Positions 8,861-16,456 of a stretch of DNA of 35,544 nucleotides are shown in pieces (the first letter of the stretch is position 1; each line of letters opens with the position of its first letter). Under the pieces are notes generated by a model that saw only the letters and a list, made by a program, of their open reading frames with translations, was not told the DNA's origin and searched no databases. Made by a program: the position numbers and the translations under genes. This stretch comes from an uncultured Eubacterium sp. (GTDB lineage: Bacteria > Bacillota > Clostridia > Peptostreptococcales > Anaerovoracaceae), in contig UQRM01000022.1 in NCBI GenBank assembly GCA_900543485.1, positions 1-35,544 of the forward strand, in the 5' to 3' direction.

Positions 8861-9076
8861 ATGAAGAATCGTTTGGAAGAACTGAGAAAAGCCCGGGGAA
8901 TCAATCAGGAGGAGCTGGCTTCCGCGCTGGAGGTCTCCCGCCAGACCATCGGCTCCCTGGAAAACGGGAGGTACAATCCCTCCATACTGCTGGCATTCAG
9001 GATAGCCAGATATTTCGATATGGCCATAGAAGACATCTTTATCTACGAGGAGGACGACCATGAAACGAAGAAGTAA
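8861..9076 (+). CDS. Small XRE/Cro-type transcriptional regulator
   Basis: 71 residues consisting almost wholly of one HTH_3 domain: RLEELRKARGINQEELASALEVSRQTIGSLE gives helices 1-3, ending with the acidic tail EDIFIYEEDD. Proteins of this size are usually repressors paired with a small membrane protein, as here. I chose the ATG at 8861 because it starts at the domain and has AGG seven bases upstream; upstream in-frame codons cross the promoter and palindrome. The next gene starts 17 bases before its stop, so the two are translationally coupled. Confidence 0.88.
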   Translation: MKNRLEELRKARGINQEELASALEVSRQTIGSLENGRYNPSILLAFRIARYFDMAIEDIFIYEEDDHETKK

Positions 9077-9461
9077 AAATATGATATGGTACCTTGGATA
9101 TGCCGCTTCGCTGGCGTTGATACTCATTATTATTCTGACCGACCTGCCAGGGAAAGCGGACATGGCTCTGGCCGTCCTTATGGCTGTCATCTTCTCCGTT
9201 TCCCATATGAATATCTTCCACAACAAAATGCTCTCCAGGGACGACGACTACAGGGTCAGCGTCATGGATGAGCGCAACATAGCCATCAGAGAAAAGGCGG
9301 GCAATATTGCCAATATGGCGACTATGACACTGCTGGGCCTGGCCACCGTCATATTCATCGCCTTCGACTACATATTTTCCGCCATCGTCACAGGCGTAAT
9401 CGTGGCTGTCCAGCCTGTCATCCTCATCATCATAAGCAACGCACTGGAAAAGAAGATGTAG
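9060..9461 (+). CDS. DUF2178-like small membrane protein
   Basis: 133 residues with about four hydrophobic segments in two hairpins: two before the polar stretch around residue 60-80 (DDDYRVSVMDERNIAIREKAGN) and two after. The MDERNxxIREKAG region is characteristic of the DUF2178/DUF3796-like membrane proteins commonly found next to small XRE regulators. It is an inner-membrane protein of unknown function. The ATG follows a strong GAGGAGG site lying inside the XRE gene. Confidence 0.8.
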   Translation: MKRRSKNMIWYLGYAASLALILIIILTDLPGKADMALAVLMAVIFSVSHMNIFHNKMLSRDDDYRVSVMDERNIAIREKAGNIANMATMTLLGLATVIFIAFDYIFSAIVTGVIVAVQPVILIIISNALEKKM

Positions 9462-9477
9462 CAAGGAGGTAGTTCCG

Positions 9478-9912
9478 ATGAAAAGCAATGATAAATCCCT
9501 CCCTCTGCCTGTGCTCCCGAAATCCATGACGGAGGAGCTCCACATCACCGATTTGCCCGAGGGCTGCAGCAACACAGAGGTGCAGGCTGTCCGGAAAGGG
9601 CCGCCTGCAAAAATCCGGCCCGTCGGAAAATATCCGACGGGCCGGATTCGTTTATCAGGAAGACTTTTTCAGTCTCATTCCGCCGGAGCAGTCTCCGGCA
9701 CTCCTATTATTTCATCGGTGATAAGCTTCTCTATTTCTTCCTGGCTGTATCCTGCTTCTTCCAGGACATCGCGGCTGTTTTCTCCCAGCAGAGGCGACGG
9801 CTTTTTCACATATCCAGGAGTCCCGCTGAACTTTACCGGTATGCCAAACGCTTTAAACCGTCCCACATTTGGGTCTTCGATCTCTATTATCATATCTCTG
9901 GCCAGCATCTGA
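9478..9912 (+). CDS. Doubtful ORF with strong ribosome binding site; possible gene remnant
   Basis: AAGGAGG lies eight bases before the ATG at 9478, and the ORF follows the membrane protein gene by 16 bases, so translation may well start here. After about 45 codons (MKSNDKSLPLPV...) the frame runs through the terminator hairpin at 9609-9648 and then antisense through the end of the CoA-transferase gene, which is not credible coding sequence. I suspect the first ~120 bases are the start of a third gene of the XRE operon whose remainder was lost when the neighbouring module was joined here. No family is recognised. Confidence 0.25.
   Translation: MKSNDKSLPLPVLPKSMTEELHITDLPEGCSNTEVQAVRKGPPAKIRPVGKYPTGRIRLSGRLFQSHSAGAVSGTPIISSVISFSISSWLYPASSRTSRLFSPSRGDGFFTYPGVPLNFTGMPNALNRPTFGSSISIIISLASI
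9609..9648 (-). terminator. Rho-independent terminator of catabolic module 1
   Basis: A perfect 16-bp stem (arms 9612-9627 and 9633-9648, loop AAATA), rich in G and C and followed on the minus strand by TTTTT. It lies just downstream of the CoA-transferase stop at 9675. It may also stop plus-strand readthrough from the XRE operon, although the T-run on that side is weak. Confidence 0.9.
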
Positions 9913-10889
9913 GGATGAGTCATGGCATCCACCGGGTCTACGATAGGCGTCGCCGGAATGTTGTACATGGCAAACCTCTTCATGAGCCATGCACACTCCT
10001 TGTCCTTGAAGCAGTCCCTCATCAATGCCGTGAAACTCTCGAAGTTCTCACATCTCAAATCGTTGGTCGCGTATCTCGGGTCCTTTTCCAGCTCCGGCAT
10101 CTCGATCGCTTCGCAAAAATCAGGCCACATAGATTCATCATTTATTCCCACCGCGATGAAGTCGTCCGCGCAGTAATATGTATCGTACGGTACGATCTCT
10201 CTCGGCTTTGCGTTGCCTGTCCTGCTGATCTCTTTTCCTGTCAGCGCATAAGCCAGCACAGCATCCTCTATTGTAGCGAACATCGTATCCAGCATAGCCA
10301 CATCTATTCTCCTGCCTTTACCGGTACGCTTTTTATCATAACATGCCAACACTATCGCCAAGGCCATCGTCAGCCCCGTATAGCTGTCCGCCACAGACGC
10401 GCCCGAGCGAAGCGGCGGATATTCCGGAAAACCCGTCATCTCCATGAAACCGCTCATACACTCTATGACATTATCGTAAGCTGTATTGGTTTTGAGAGGA
10501 CCTGTCTGTCCGAATCCCGTTATGGAGGCAAAGATTATATCGGGATTGACTTTCTTCATTTCCTCATACCCCAGCCCCAGCTTATCCAATGTGCCGAACT
10601 TGAAGTTTTCCAGAACCACATCTACCTTCCCATAAAGGCGCTTTATCACTTCTTTTCCTTCAGGCTCGCTCATATCGACAGCTATGCCTTCTTTGTTACG
10701 GTTGTATACCGCGAAATAGCCGCTGTTTCCGTTAGCCGCATATGGATTCCAGAATCTGGACTGGTCGCCCGTCTCTATTCGTTCTACCTTTATGACCCTG
10801 GCGCCGTAATCGGCCAGATTCATCGCGCAGTAAGGTCCGCTGTAAGCCTGTGTGAAATCCAATACTGTTATTCCCTCCAATGGCCTCAT
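9675..10889 (-). CDS. CaiB/BaiF (class III) CoA-transferase, subunit B of module 1
   Basis: 404 residues, the usual length of class III CoA-transferases. It begins MRPLEGITVLDFTQAYSGPYC and contains YGARVIKVE and NRNKEGIAVD. The family's catalytic Asp is present as Asp168 in SGASVADSYTG; it forms the acyl and CoA anhydride/thioester intermediates. The start overlaps the stop of the upstream CoA-transferase by four bases (ATGA), suggesting coupled, perhaps stoichiometric synthesis as in heteromeric transferases such as BbsEF. Its closest visible relative is the module 2 copy at 18434-19636, nearly identical over long stretches. CoA donor and acceptor are not known; a beta-amino acid or its enoate is inferred from the neighbouring ammonia-lyase-like gene. 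Confidence 0.9.
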   Translation of the reverse strand: MRPLEGITVLDFTQAYSGPYCAMNLADYGARVIKVERIETGDQSRFWNPYAANGNSGYFAVYNRNKEGIAVDMSEPEGKEVIKRLYGKVDVVLENFKFGTLDKLGLGYEEMKKVNPDIIFASITGFGQTGPLKTNTAYDNVIECMSGFMEMTGFPEYPPLRSGASVADSYTGLTMALAIVLACYDKKRTGKGRRIDVAMLDTMFATIEDAVLAYALTGKEISRTGNAKPREIVPYDTYYCADDFIAVGINDESMWPDFCEAIEMPELEKDPRYATNDLRCENFESFTALMRDCFKDKECAWLMKRFAMYNIPATPIVDPVDAMTHPQMLARDMIIEIEDPNVGRFKAFGIPVKFSGTPGYVKKPSPLLGENSRDVLEEAGYSQEEIEKLITDEIIGVPETAPAE

Positions 10890-12100
10890 TTGCCGTCACC
10901 TCCTCCGCACATTATAATTCCTTCTTCAGCCATAGCCGCTATTTCTCCGCTATCATAACCGACAGCACGCAGCAGCTCTTCCGTATCTTCTCCGAGGAGA
11001 GGCGCTGATCCCGCCGGCACATCATCTGCCCCTGATATCTTTATAGGAAATCCTGGCATTTTAACAGTTCCGAGTGCTTTATCTTCCACCTCTACCACCA
11101 TGTTCCTGGCACTGAGCTGTTCGCTGTCGAAAGCTTCCGGCACCGTGTAGCCCGGACCGCTTGGGATGTTATAGGGCCTCAGCAGCGCTTCTATCTCCCA
11201 CTTGGTCATATCCTTGAACTTATCGGCAATGATCTTCCTCAGGCTTGTATCGTAATTCTCGCCTCTCGATTCGTTGGTGGCGTATCTCGGATCGTCCAAC
11301 AGTTCTTCCATATCCATGGCCTCGCAGAATTTCTTCCATTGGCCGTTGGTGGACACCGCTGTAGATACGATGCCGTCCTTAACTTCGAATGTATCGTAGG
11401 GAGCAATGCTCCTGGAGCGGTTGCCTTCCCGTTCGAATCGTTTTCCTGACATTGCCGCCTCTACAACACTATCTTCGAGCGCGGTGAACATGCAATCGGC
11501 AGAAGATATATCTATTTTCTGGCCTTCTCCTGTCGTCTCTCTGGCCATCAGCGCACTTATTATGGCAAAAGCCAGGAAAACTCCTCCGAACTGGTCGGCC
11601 ATCCGTGAGCCATGGGCTGTCGGCTTATCCTCGGGATAGCCTGTTATCTGCATCAGCCCACACAGAGCTTCCGCAGTAAGATCATTGCCGGCAGTATTGT
11701 TCATAGGACCCGTCTTGCCGAACCCCGTCTGAGACGCGTATATTATCCGTGGGTTTCTCTCCTTCATTCTGTCGTAATCGAGGTCACAGCGTTCCAGCTC
11801 CCCGGCAGGGAATGAATCGCAGACCACATCCGCTGTTTCGATGAGCCTTGCTATTATTTCCTGACCCTTCTGCGAATGTCTGTCGGCGCATACGCTGCGC
11901 TTCCCCCTGTTCATATATGCATGGTAAGCGCTTCCCTTCTCGTTCTTTGGAAAGCTGCTTCTCATCACGTCGCCTCCGGTCTTGTGATCTTCTATCTTTA
12001 TGATTTCCGCTCCGAAATCGGCCAGGAGCATCGTCCCGTAGCTGCCCGTATGGCCCTGGGTAAAATCGATGACCCTGATCCCGTCTAATATTCTGGACAT
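10886..12100 (-). CDS. CaiB/BaiF (class III) CoA-transferase, subunit A of module 1
   Basis: 404 residues beginning MSRILDGIRVIDFTQGHTGSYG, with the family strand FGAEIIKIE, the glycine-rich GFGKTGP, and catalytic Asp169 in GSRMADQFGG. It is clearly a different subfamily from the protein encoded next (only general family similarity), so the pair is not a recent tandem duplication; each has its own counterpart in module 2. Because both keep the Asp, each could be an enzyme in its own right, or the two could form a heteromer. It ends in a CGGGDGK tail. It follows the hotdog gene by 44 bases in the same operon. Confidence 0.9.
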   Translation of the reverse strand: MSRILDGIRVIDFTQGHTGSYGTMLLADFGAEIIKIEDHKTGGDVMRSSFPKNEKGSAYHAYMNRGKRSVCADRHSQKGQEIIARLIETADVVCDSFPAGELERCDLDYDRMKERNPRIIYASQTGFGKTGPMNNTAGNDLTAEALCGLMQITGYPEDKPTAHGSRMADQFGGVFLAFAIISALMARETTGEGQKIDISSADCMFTALEDSVVEAAMSGKRFEREGNRSRSIAPYDTFEVKDGIVSTAVSTNGQWKKFCEAMDMEELLDDPRYATNESRGENYDTSLRKIIADKFKDMTKWEIEALLRPYNIPSGPGYTVPEAFDSEQLSARNMVVEVEDKALGTVKMPGFPIKISGADDVPAGSAPLLGEDTEELLRAVGYDSGEIAAMAEEGIIMCGGGDGK

Positions 12101-12144
12101 TTCTCCCTCCGCATTCTTTCGATTTGCTTATCTACCCGGTCTGC

Positions 12145-12576
12145 TTATTTGCCCGGATCGTTTATTACGAACGTAACGTCTCCCTTTACTGTCAGTACAG
12201 GTTCATCGAATACCTCGGAGCGATCCGTCTCCTGATTGTATTCCGATGTCTTATACATCTCGTATCCATAGACTCTCGATCTGTTTCCCTGCTTGATGAG
12301 CCATACCACGATTTCTACCGCATCCAGCATGTGGACCGGTCTGAGGATGTTGCCTTCCGTATGTACGAAGAGGCCGCCGTCTCCCTTGTCTCTGATATTG
12401 CTCAACTCAGTACAGCAGTCGATGCACTTTTCCATCAGCTTGCATCCTGAGATCATCTCTCCCGGATAGTGCATATCTTCCCCATGGATGGAAAGCCTGA
12501 ACTTCAGTTCTGTAACGTCGCTCCCTTTCTTCACTTCACTGAGACTGCTTCTCTTTTCAGCTTCGATTTTAGCCAT
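12145..12576 (-). CDS. Hotdog-fold beta-aminoacyl-CoA ammonia-lyase-like protein (module 1)
   Basis: 143 residues. The segment MHYPGEMISGCKLMEKCIDCCTEL (residues 35-58), then GDGGLFVHTEGNILRPVHMLDAVEI and GNRSRVYGYEMYK, matches the pattern I recall for 3-aminobutyryl-CoA ammonia lyase (Kal) and beta-alanyl-CoA ammonia lyase (HYxGxLVDGAxMLxLFGDVATEL, GDEGLF, APVYAGDxIE, GNTSRKMxFE). Those enzymes reversibly remove ammonia from a beta-aminoacyl-CoA to give an enoyl-CoA in lysine and alanine fermentation. A longer, Cys-containing N-terminal half and substitutions around DCC suggest a distinct subgroup, so exact substrate is open. Strong AAGGAGG site before the ATG. It is first of the three enzyme genes and lies 99 bases after the transporter gene. 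Confidence 0.72.
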   Translation of the reverse strand: MAKIEAEKRSSLSEVKKGSDVTELKFRLSIHGEDMHYPGEMISGCKLMEKCIDCCTELSNIRDKGDGGLFVHTEGNILRPVHMLDAVEIVVWLIKQGNRSRVYGYEMYKTSEYNQETDRSEVFDEPVLTVKGDVTFVINDPGK

Positions 12577-12623
12577 TGTTTTTCCTCCTTGTCTGATAAA
12601 TATTCATGTCTTAAATGATGTGA

Positions 12624-12648
12624 GCCGCACGCTCTGTAAGTACGCGGC
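12624..12648 (-). other. Intercistronic hairpin between transporter and enzyme genes
   Basis: GCCGC pairs with GCGGC around an imperfect stem containing G-U pairs in the 99-base gap between the NhaC gene and the hotdog gene. It has no T-run, so it is more likely an mRNA processing or stability element than a full terminator. It could make transporter and enzyme levels differ. Confidence 0.35.
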
Positions 12649-12675
12649 CCATTCCGTTTTTAACCTGTTTGGGAT

Positions 12676-14061
12676 CTAAAACGCGAAACCGCATATTAAG
12701 AATCCGATAGTCGTCAATCCCGCCGCTACCGCTGCAAACGGTATCTGCGTGAGCGCATGCTCCATATTTTCTATACCGCAGCACTGCGAAGTGAGCACTG
12801 TAGCGTCAGAATAGAAGCAGGCATGGCTTCCGAATGTTCCACCCGATACGATGGCACCAAACGCTATGAGAGGATTCGCTCCTCCTGCCAGCGCCAGCGG
12901 GATGAGGATAGGTATCGTAAGCGCCGGGATTCCCCAGTTGCTTCCTGTGATGAAGGACAGTCCCGCTACAACCAGGAAGGTGATAGCCGGGAACAGACTT
13001 GCGTTCATAAACGGCAGTACCGCGTCGATGACAAAGTCAGCCAGACCTATTCCGTCCATCGATACCTGTACAGTGAGTGCTCCCATGGTGATGAACATCA
13101 TCGGTACCATAGAGGCAAACCCTGATGCGAAACCTTCACAGAATTCGCTGAATGAAAGCGCCTTGGTAGGCAGGTACATGATAAGCATCACGATGATACC
13201 GAATGCCAGACCTGTAAGCAGGTCTCCCGTGTAGATACAGAGGAAGATGACCACTGCCAGTGGTACGAGGAAGAACCAGATGTTGCCCTTCTTACCATCG
13301 TCATCCATCTTCTCGGATTCCATCAGCTTATCGAATTCCGTTATACCTTTGTTGTATTTGTCGCTCTGCTCAGAGTAAACTCTTCCGGTAGTGGCGACTC
13401 TCTCATACGCCTTCTTCATCGGTCCGAACATCGGTATTATTCTGAAGATAACCAGAGGAACGACGATAACTGCGACCCAACCGTAGAGTATAAACGGCAA
13501 TGACTGGATATATATGTCCATACCGCTTCCGTAGCTTACCATGCCTGCTTCCTCACCTACTACTCCGGCGTAGAATACAGCCCATGTCGACAGCGGTATC
13601 AACACACATACAGGAGCTCCCGTGGAGTCTATGACGTAAGCCAGCATTTCTCTTGGAGACTTATATTTGTCACATGTCTCTCTCAGAGACGCCGAAATGG
13701 TCAAAATGTTGAGATAATCATCCATGAATACGATGATCCCCAGTATCCATCCTAATATCAATGTGGATTTTTCGGATTTGGCGAACTTTCTGATGAACTT
13801 ACCAAATCCAAGCGCTCCCTTCGAACGCTGCAGCAGGAAGGTAAATCCACCCAGCAGACCGAATACCAGTATCATCCATATGTTTTCGGCGCATGTAGAC
13901 ATAAATCCATCGAGCGTTGCTCCTATTACATTCCACGTGTCCGTCATGAAGAATCCGATAACTGCTCCCAGCAGGAGAGCTTCGAAGGTCCTCTTGGTGA
14001 CCAGTGCGAAGACTATGATCACCAATGGCGGCAACAATGTCAGTATCCCGAAATTGTCCAT
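12676..14061 (-). CDS. NhaC-family Na+-coupled transporter (module 1)
   Basis: 461 residues with about 11-12 hydrophobic segments. Characteristic NhaC-family stretches are FMDDYLNILTISASLRETCDKY, DSTGAPVCVLIPLSTW, FITGSNWGIPALTIPILIPLA and GGTFGSHACFYSDATVLTS. The family includes Na+/H+ antiporters and Na+-coupled organic anion exchangers, and members often sit in fermentation gene clusters as substrate carriers. Here it is the first gene of the sigma-54-controlled operon, directly followed by the CoA enzymes, so uptake of the module's substrate (or product exchange) is more likely than general pH homeostasis; this is inference. It is only moderately similar to the module 2 transporter, unlike the three enzymes. 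Confidence 0.88.
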   Translation of the reverse strand: MDNFGILTLLPPLVIIVFALVTKRTFEALLLGAVIGFFMTDTWNVIGATLDGFMSTCAENIWMILVFGLLGGFTFLLQRSKGALGFGKFIRKFAKSEKSTLILGWILGIIVFMDDYLNILTISASLRETCDKYKSPREMLAYVIDSTGAPVCVLIPLSTWAVFYAGVVGEEAGMVSYGSGMDIYIQSLPFILYGWVAVIVVPLVIFRIIPMFGPMKKAYERVATTGRVYSEQSDKYNKGITEFDKLMESEKMDDDGKKGNIWFFLVPLAVVIFLCIYTGDLLTGLAFGIIVMLIMYLPTKALSFSEFCEGFASGFASMVPMMFITMGALTVQVSMDGIGLADFVIDAVLPFMNASLFPAITFLVVAGLSFITGSNWGIPALTIPILIPLALAGGANPLIAFGAIVSGGTFGSHACFYSDATVLTSQCCGIENMEHALTQIPFAAVAAGLTTIGFLICGFAF

Positions 14062-14118
14062 ATGGTTTTCACTCCTTTCATTCTCTTGATTTTTTTCGTG
14101 TACACGCCTATATTAATC

Positions 14119-14134
14119 GCAACAACCGTGCCAA
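14119..14134 (-). promoter_or_regulatory. Sigma-54 promoter of module 1
   Basis: Read on the minus strand: TTGGCACG-GTTG-TTGC, a perfect match to the -24/-12 consensus (TTGGCACG-N4-TTGC). GG is at 14131-14132 and GC at 14119-14120. Transcription would start near 14107, about 46 bases before the NhaC start codon. Confidence 0.9.
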
Positions 14135-14313
14135 CCTGTTCTATTTTTTAAAATCATTGATTTTTCAACGTTTTATAAATTTTTCGAAAAATATGGTTGC
14201 GCCGCGCGGGTAGTTATTCTGCAACTCCACCTCTTTTTTCCACCGTCCCGGTTCTTTATATATGCTCATCACTCCGAAAACTTACCTCTTTTGAAGGCTT
14301 TTTTGAGCAAAAT

Positions 14314-14364
14314 AAAGAAGTTGCGTGTCTGCAACCTCGAGAGTTGTGAACATGCAACTTCTTT
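14314..14364 (-). promoter_or_regulatory. Paired activator sites embedded in a terminator-like hairpin (module 1)
   Basis: Two 16-bp sites, GTTGC-N6-GCAAC at 14320-14335 and GTTGT-N6-GCAAC at 14343-14358, are 23 bp apart centre to centre and about 200 bp upstream of the sigma-54 promoter, a normal position for an enhancer-binding protein. The whole is enclosed by perfect 11-bp arms AAAGAAGTTGC/GCAACTTCTTT, followed on the minus strand by a T-rich run, so it may also terminate the activator gene that ends at 14389. The remainder of the 327-base gap 14062-14388 holds the promoter and an AT-rich stretch suitable for DNA bending. Confidence 0.7.
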
Positions 14365-14388
14365 GTGACCACCCGGTCTTTCCATCAA

Positions 14389-15798
14389 CTATTTAGATAT
14401 TATATCGTATTTTTTTAATTTTCTCCCTATGGTAGACTTGTCTACATGCAGCTGTCTGGCTACTTCAGCCGCCGTCTGATACTGCTCCAGATACGTCATC
14501 AGGATTTCCCGCTCATACTCGTCCATCAGCTGACTGAGGGTGACATTCTCTCCGGCAACCGCTCTTGTCATCCCCTTCTGGGCCGAAAACAGCAGATTCT
14601 TCACTTGTCTGGCCGTGATATATTCTCCATCATAGCTGACCACGAGACGCTCTATCATGTTGCGGAGTTCGCGTATATTCCCATGCCAATAGGCGTGAGT
14701 CAGCTCCGTCATCGCTTCAGCCGATATGACCTTGGAGATACCGTACTCCTCGGAAAACTCGTCCACGAAGTGTGCCGCCAACGCCTCTATATCTTCCTTT
14801 CGATCTCTTAACGGTGGTATCTCCAAAGGGACTACATTGAGCCTGTAGTAGAGATCCTCTCTGAAATTTCCCTGCTCCACTTCCTCTTTAAGATTCCTGT
14901 TGGTAGCTGCGATGATACGCACATTGACCTTTATCGATTCTTTGCCGCCTATCCGCATGAATTCCCGCTCCTGCAGGGCTCTGAGAAATTTGGCCTGCAG
15001 CTTCAGCGGTATTTCCGTTATCTCATCGAGGAAGAGTGTCCCCTCGTTAGCTATCTCGAACAATCCCGCCTTTCCTTTAGTATCAGCCCCCGTAAAAGCA
15101 CCCTTTTCATATCCGAACAGCTCCGACTCCAACAGGTTATCCGGAATAGCAGCGCAGTTTATCTTGACAAAGGGCTTGTCGTCTCTGTTACTCATATTGA
15201 ATATGTAATTAGCTATCACTTCCTTGCCTACGCCTGACTCCCCCGATATCAGCACCGTCGTATCCAGCTGTGCTATCCTTCTTACCGTATTCAATATCCG
15301 CTTCATACTGTTGCTTTTGGCAATGATCTTGGGACGCCTGGCCTCGCTGTTTGCCCTCAGATATTCCAACTCCTTTGCCTGTCTCTCCGAAAGAGTTTTT
15401 GTCTCTGACAACAGGTTTTCCAGTATCTTCGTCTCTGTCACATCACGCTCCGTGCATATCACCAGCTCTACATCCCCGTCCCTGATGTATGGCACGGCAG
15501 TAACGTACAGGCTCCCGCCATCTGCCAGCTTCTGTATCATGCGGCACTCCTCCCCGCTCTCGATAGCCTTCAATACAGATGACTCGTCCACATATCCGAC
15601 CTTCTGAAGATATTCCATGTTCTTTCCCAGGATCTCGTCCAGGCTCATCCCACCCCCGGTACGCTCTGATTCCTTGTTGACCATCAACACGTTCCCCTGT
15701 CCATCTGTTATAAACACACCCACCTTCAGCGTGTCCATTATATTGAGGAGTTCCCTGTAGTGCTCTTCTATCAGCGTTTTCTCTTTTATCCCCTTCAT
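14389..15798 (-). CDS. Sigma-54-dependent activator, PAS-AAA+-Fis (module 1)
   Basis: 469 residues from the ATG at 15796-15798 (MKGIKEKTLIEEHY...), chosen because GGGAGG lies seven bases upstream; a TTG-started extension of 21 codons is less likely. Residues ~15-125 are a PAS domain (VGVFITDGQGNVLMVN...), followed by a coiled linker and an AAA+ domain with Walker A GESGVGKE, the sigma-54-contacting loop GAFTGA, and FLDEITEI. The C terminus is a Fis-type HTH (EVARQLHVDKSTIGRKLKKY). There is no receiver domain, so the PAS domain probably senses a small ligand. It almost certainly drives the sigma-54 promoter at 14119-14134. The module 2 activator has the same architecture but clearly different sequence. 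Confidence 0.93.
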   Translation of the reverse strand: MKGIKEKTLIEEHYRELLNIMDTLKVGVFITDGQGNVLMVNKESERTGGGMSLDEILGKNMEYLQKVGYVDESSVLKAIESGEECRMIQKLADGGSLYVTAVPYIRDGDVELVICTERDVTETKILENLLSETKTLSERQAKELEYLRANSEARRPKIIAKSNSMKRILNTVRRIAQLDTTVLISGESGVGKEVIANYIFNMSNRDDKPFVKINCAAIPDNLLESELFGYEKGAFTGADTKGKAGLFEIANEGTLFLDEITEIPLKLQAKFLRALQEREFMRIGGKESIKVNVRIIAATNRNLKEEVEQGNFREDLYYRLNVVPLEIPPLRDRKEDIEALAAHFVDEFSEEYGISKVISAEAMTELTHAYWHGNIRELRNMIERLVVSYDGEYITARQVKNLLFSAQKGMTRAVAGENVTLSQLMDEYEREILMTYLEQYQTAAEVARQLHVDKSTIGRKLKKYDIISK

Positions 15799-15934
15799 CA
15801 AATACCTCCCGTCGAATCTGCTCCCTTCAAGGCCCCTCCCTTTCCATAGCGTTTCGATCAATTATATGAATCATTTCCTGAAAAAATGCGGAAACTGATC
15901 ATATTATCATCGGCAGCTGTCCGTTCTTCGCACA

Positions 15935-15968
15935 TTTCGCTATTGCGAAACATTTCGCTATTACGAAA
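15935..15968. promoter_or_regulatory. Two tandem 16-bp palindromes (candidate operator)
   Basis: TTTCG-CTATTG-CGAAA at 15935-15950 and TTTCG-CTATTA-CGAAA at 15953-15968, an 18-bp direct repeat of a dyad. They lie between the divergent activator gene (starting 15798) and XRE gene (16042), just upstream of TATAAT boxes at 15972 and 15990 on the plus strand. TATAAT at 15861-15866 on the minus strand is a likely -10 for the activator gene. The XRE protein is the obvious candidate binder (inference). Confidence 0.65.
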
Positions 15969-16041
15969 TATTATAATTGAAACATTAAATATAATCAAGA
16001 ATCCCTTTTATTCTTTCAAAAGATCTGGAGGATCTGGAGAT

Positions 16042-16281
16042 ATGCAAAAAATCAGACCCGATATGGACATCGGGCACAATATACAGCAACTGAGAAAAAG
16101 GGCCCACATGACGCAGGACCAGGTCGTAGCCCACCTGCAGCTCCTTGAAATAGAAATTTCCAAAAGCACATACGCGAAGATAGAGACCAACAGGATGAAC
16201 ATAAAGGTGAGCGAGCTTGTAGCTCTCTGTAAGATTTTCAACGCCGATATCAGTGAATTCTTTGAAGGGCTCATGGATTGA
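16042..16281 (+). CDS. Small XRE/Cro-type regulator between the two modules
   Basis: 79 residues forming a single HTH_3 domain: NIQQLRKRAHMTQDQVVAHLQL, then SKSTYAKIETNRMNIKVSELVALCKIF and the ending DISEFFEGLMD. I chose the ATG at 16042 because GGAG lies five bases upstream and the domain begins there; a longer reading frame from 15886 would translate the operator palindromes and is rejected. It is divergent from the module 1 activator gene and shares the regulatory gap with it, so it probably represses itself and perhaps that activator. A role as link between cell state and the catabolic modules is inference. Confidence 0.85.
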   Translation: MQKIRPDMDIGHNIQQLRKRAHMTQDQVVAHLQLLEIEISKSTYAKIETNRMNIKVSELVALCKIFNADISEFFEGLMD

Positions 16282-16340
16282 GTCCATTCGACCTTTTCCG
16301 TCCACTACAGTATCGTATAATTTCTTTCTGGCGCACATCT

Positions 16341-16380
16341 GTGATATTTTTCATCAGGCTCCCGCCACAAAAAATATCAC
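16341..16380. repeat. Inverted repeat GTGATATTTTT ... AAAAATATCAC
   Basis: Perfect 11-bp arms at 16341-16351 and 16370-16380 lie between the convergent ends of the XRE and GNAT genes. It may act as a weak bidirectional terminator; it lacks a GC-rich stem and a T-run outside the arms. Confidence 0.45.
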
Positions 16381-16456
16381 GAACACATCTATGATGCATC
16401 CGCGATATCCGCTGCTGTCTTCGGAAAAACAGCCTTTACACGAACAGGATTTGTTA

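Noticed and set aside
12624..12648. Rho-independent terminator after the module 1 transporter gene
   Set aside because: The stem is imperfect and has no T-run; the enzyme genes downstream have no promoter of their own that I can see, so I list it as an intercistronic hairpin.
15799..15861. N-terminal extension of the module 1 activator from a TTG codon
   Set aside because: The ATG at 15796-15798 has a GGGAGG site seven bases upstream and starts just before the PAS domain; the extension has no comparable signal and would begin inside a TATAAT box.
15886..16041. N-terminal extension of the XRE gene between the modules
   Set aside because: It would translate the promoter and the tandem palindromes; the 18-bp repeat produces an artificial repeated hexapeptide.
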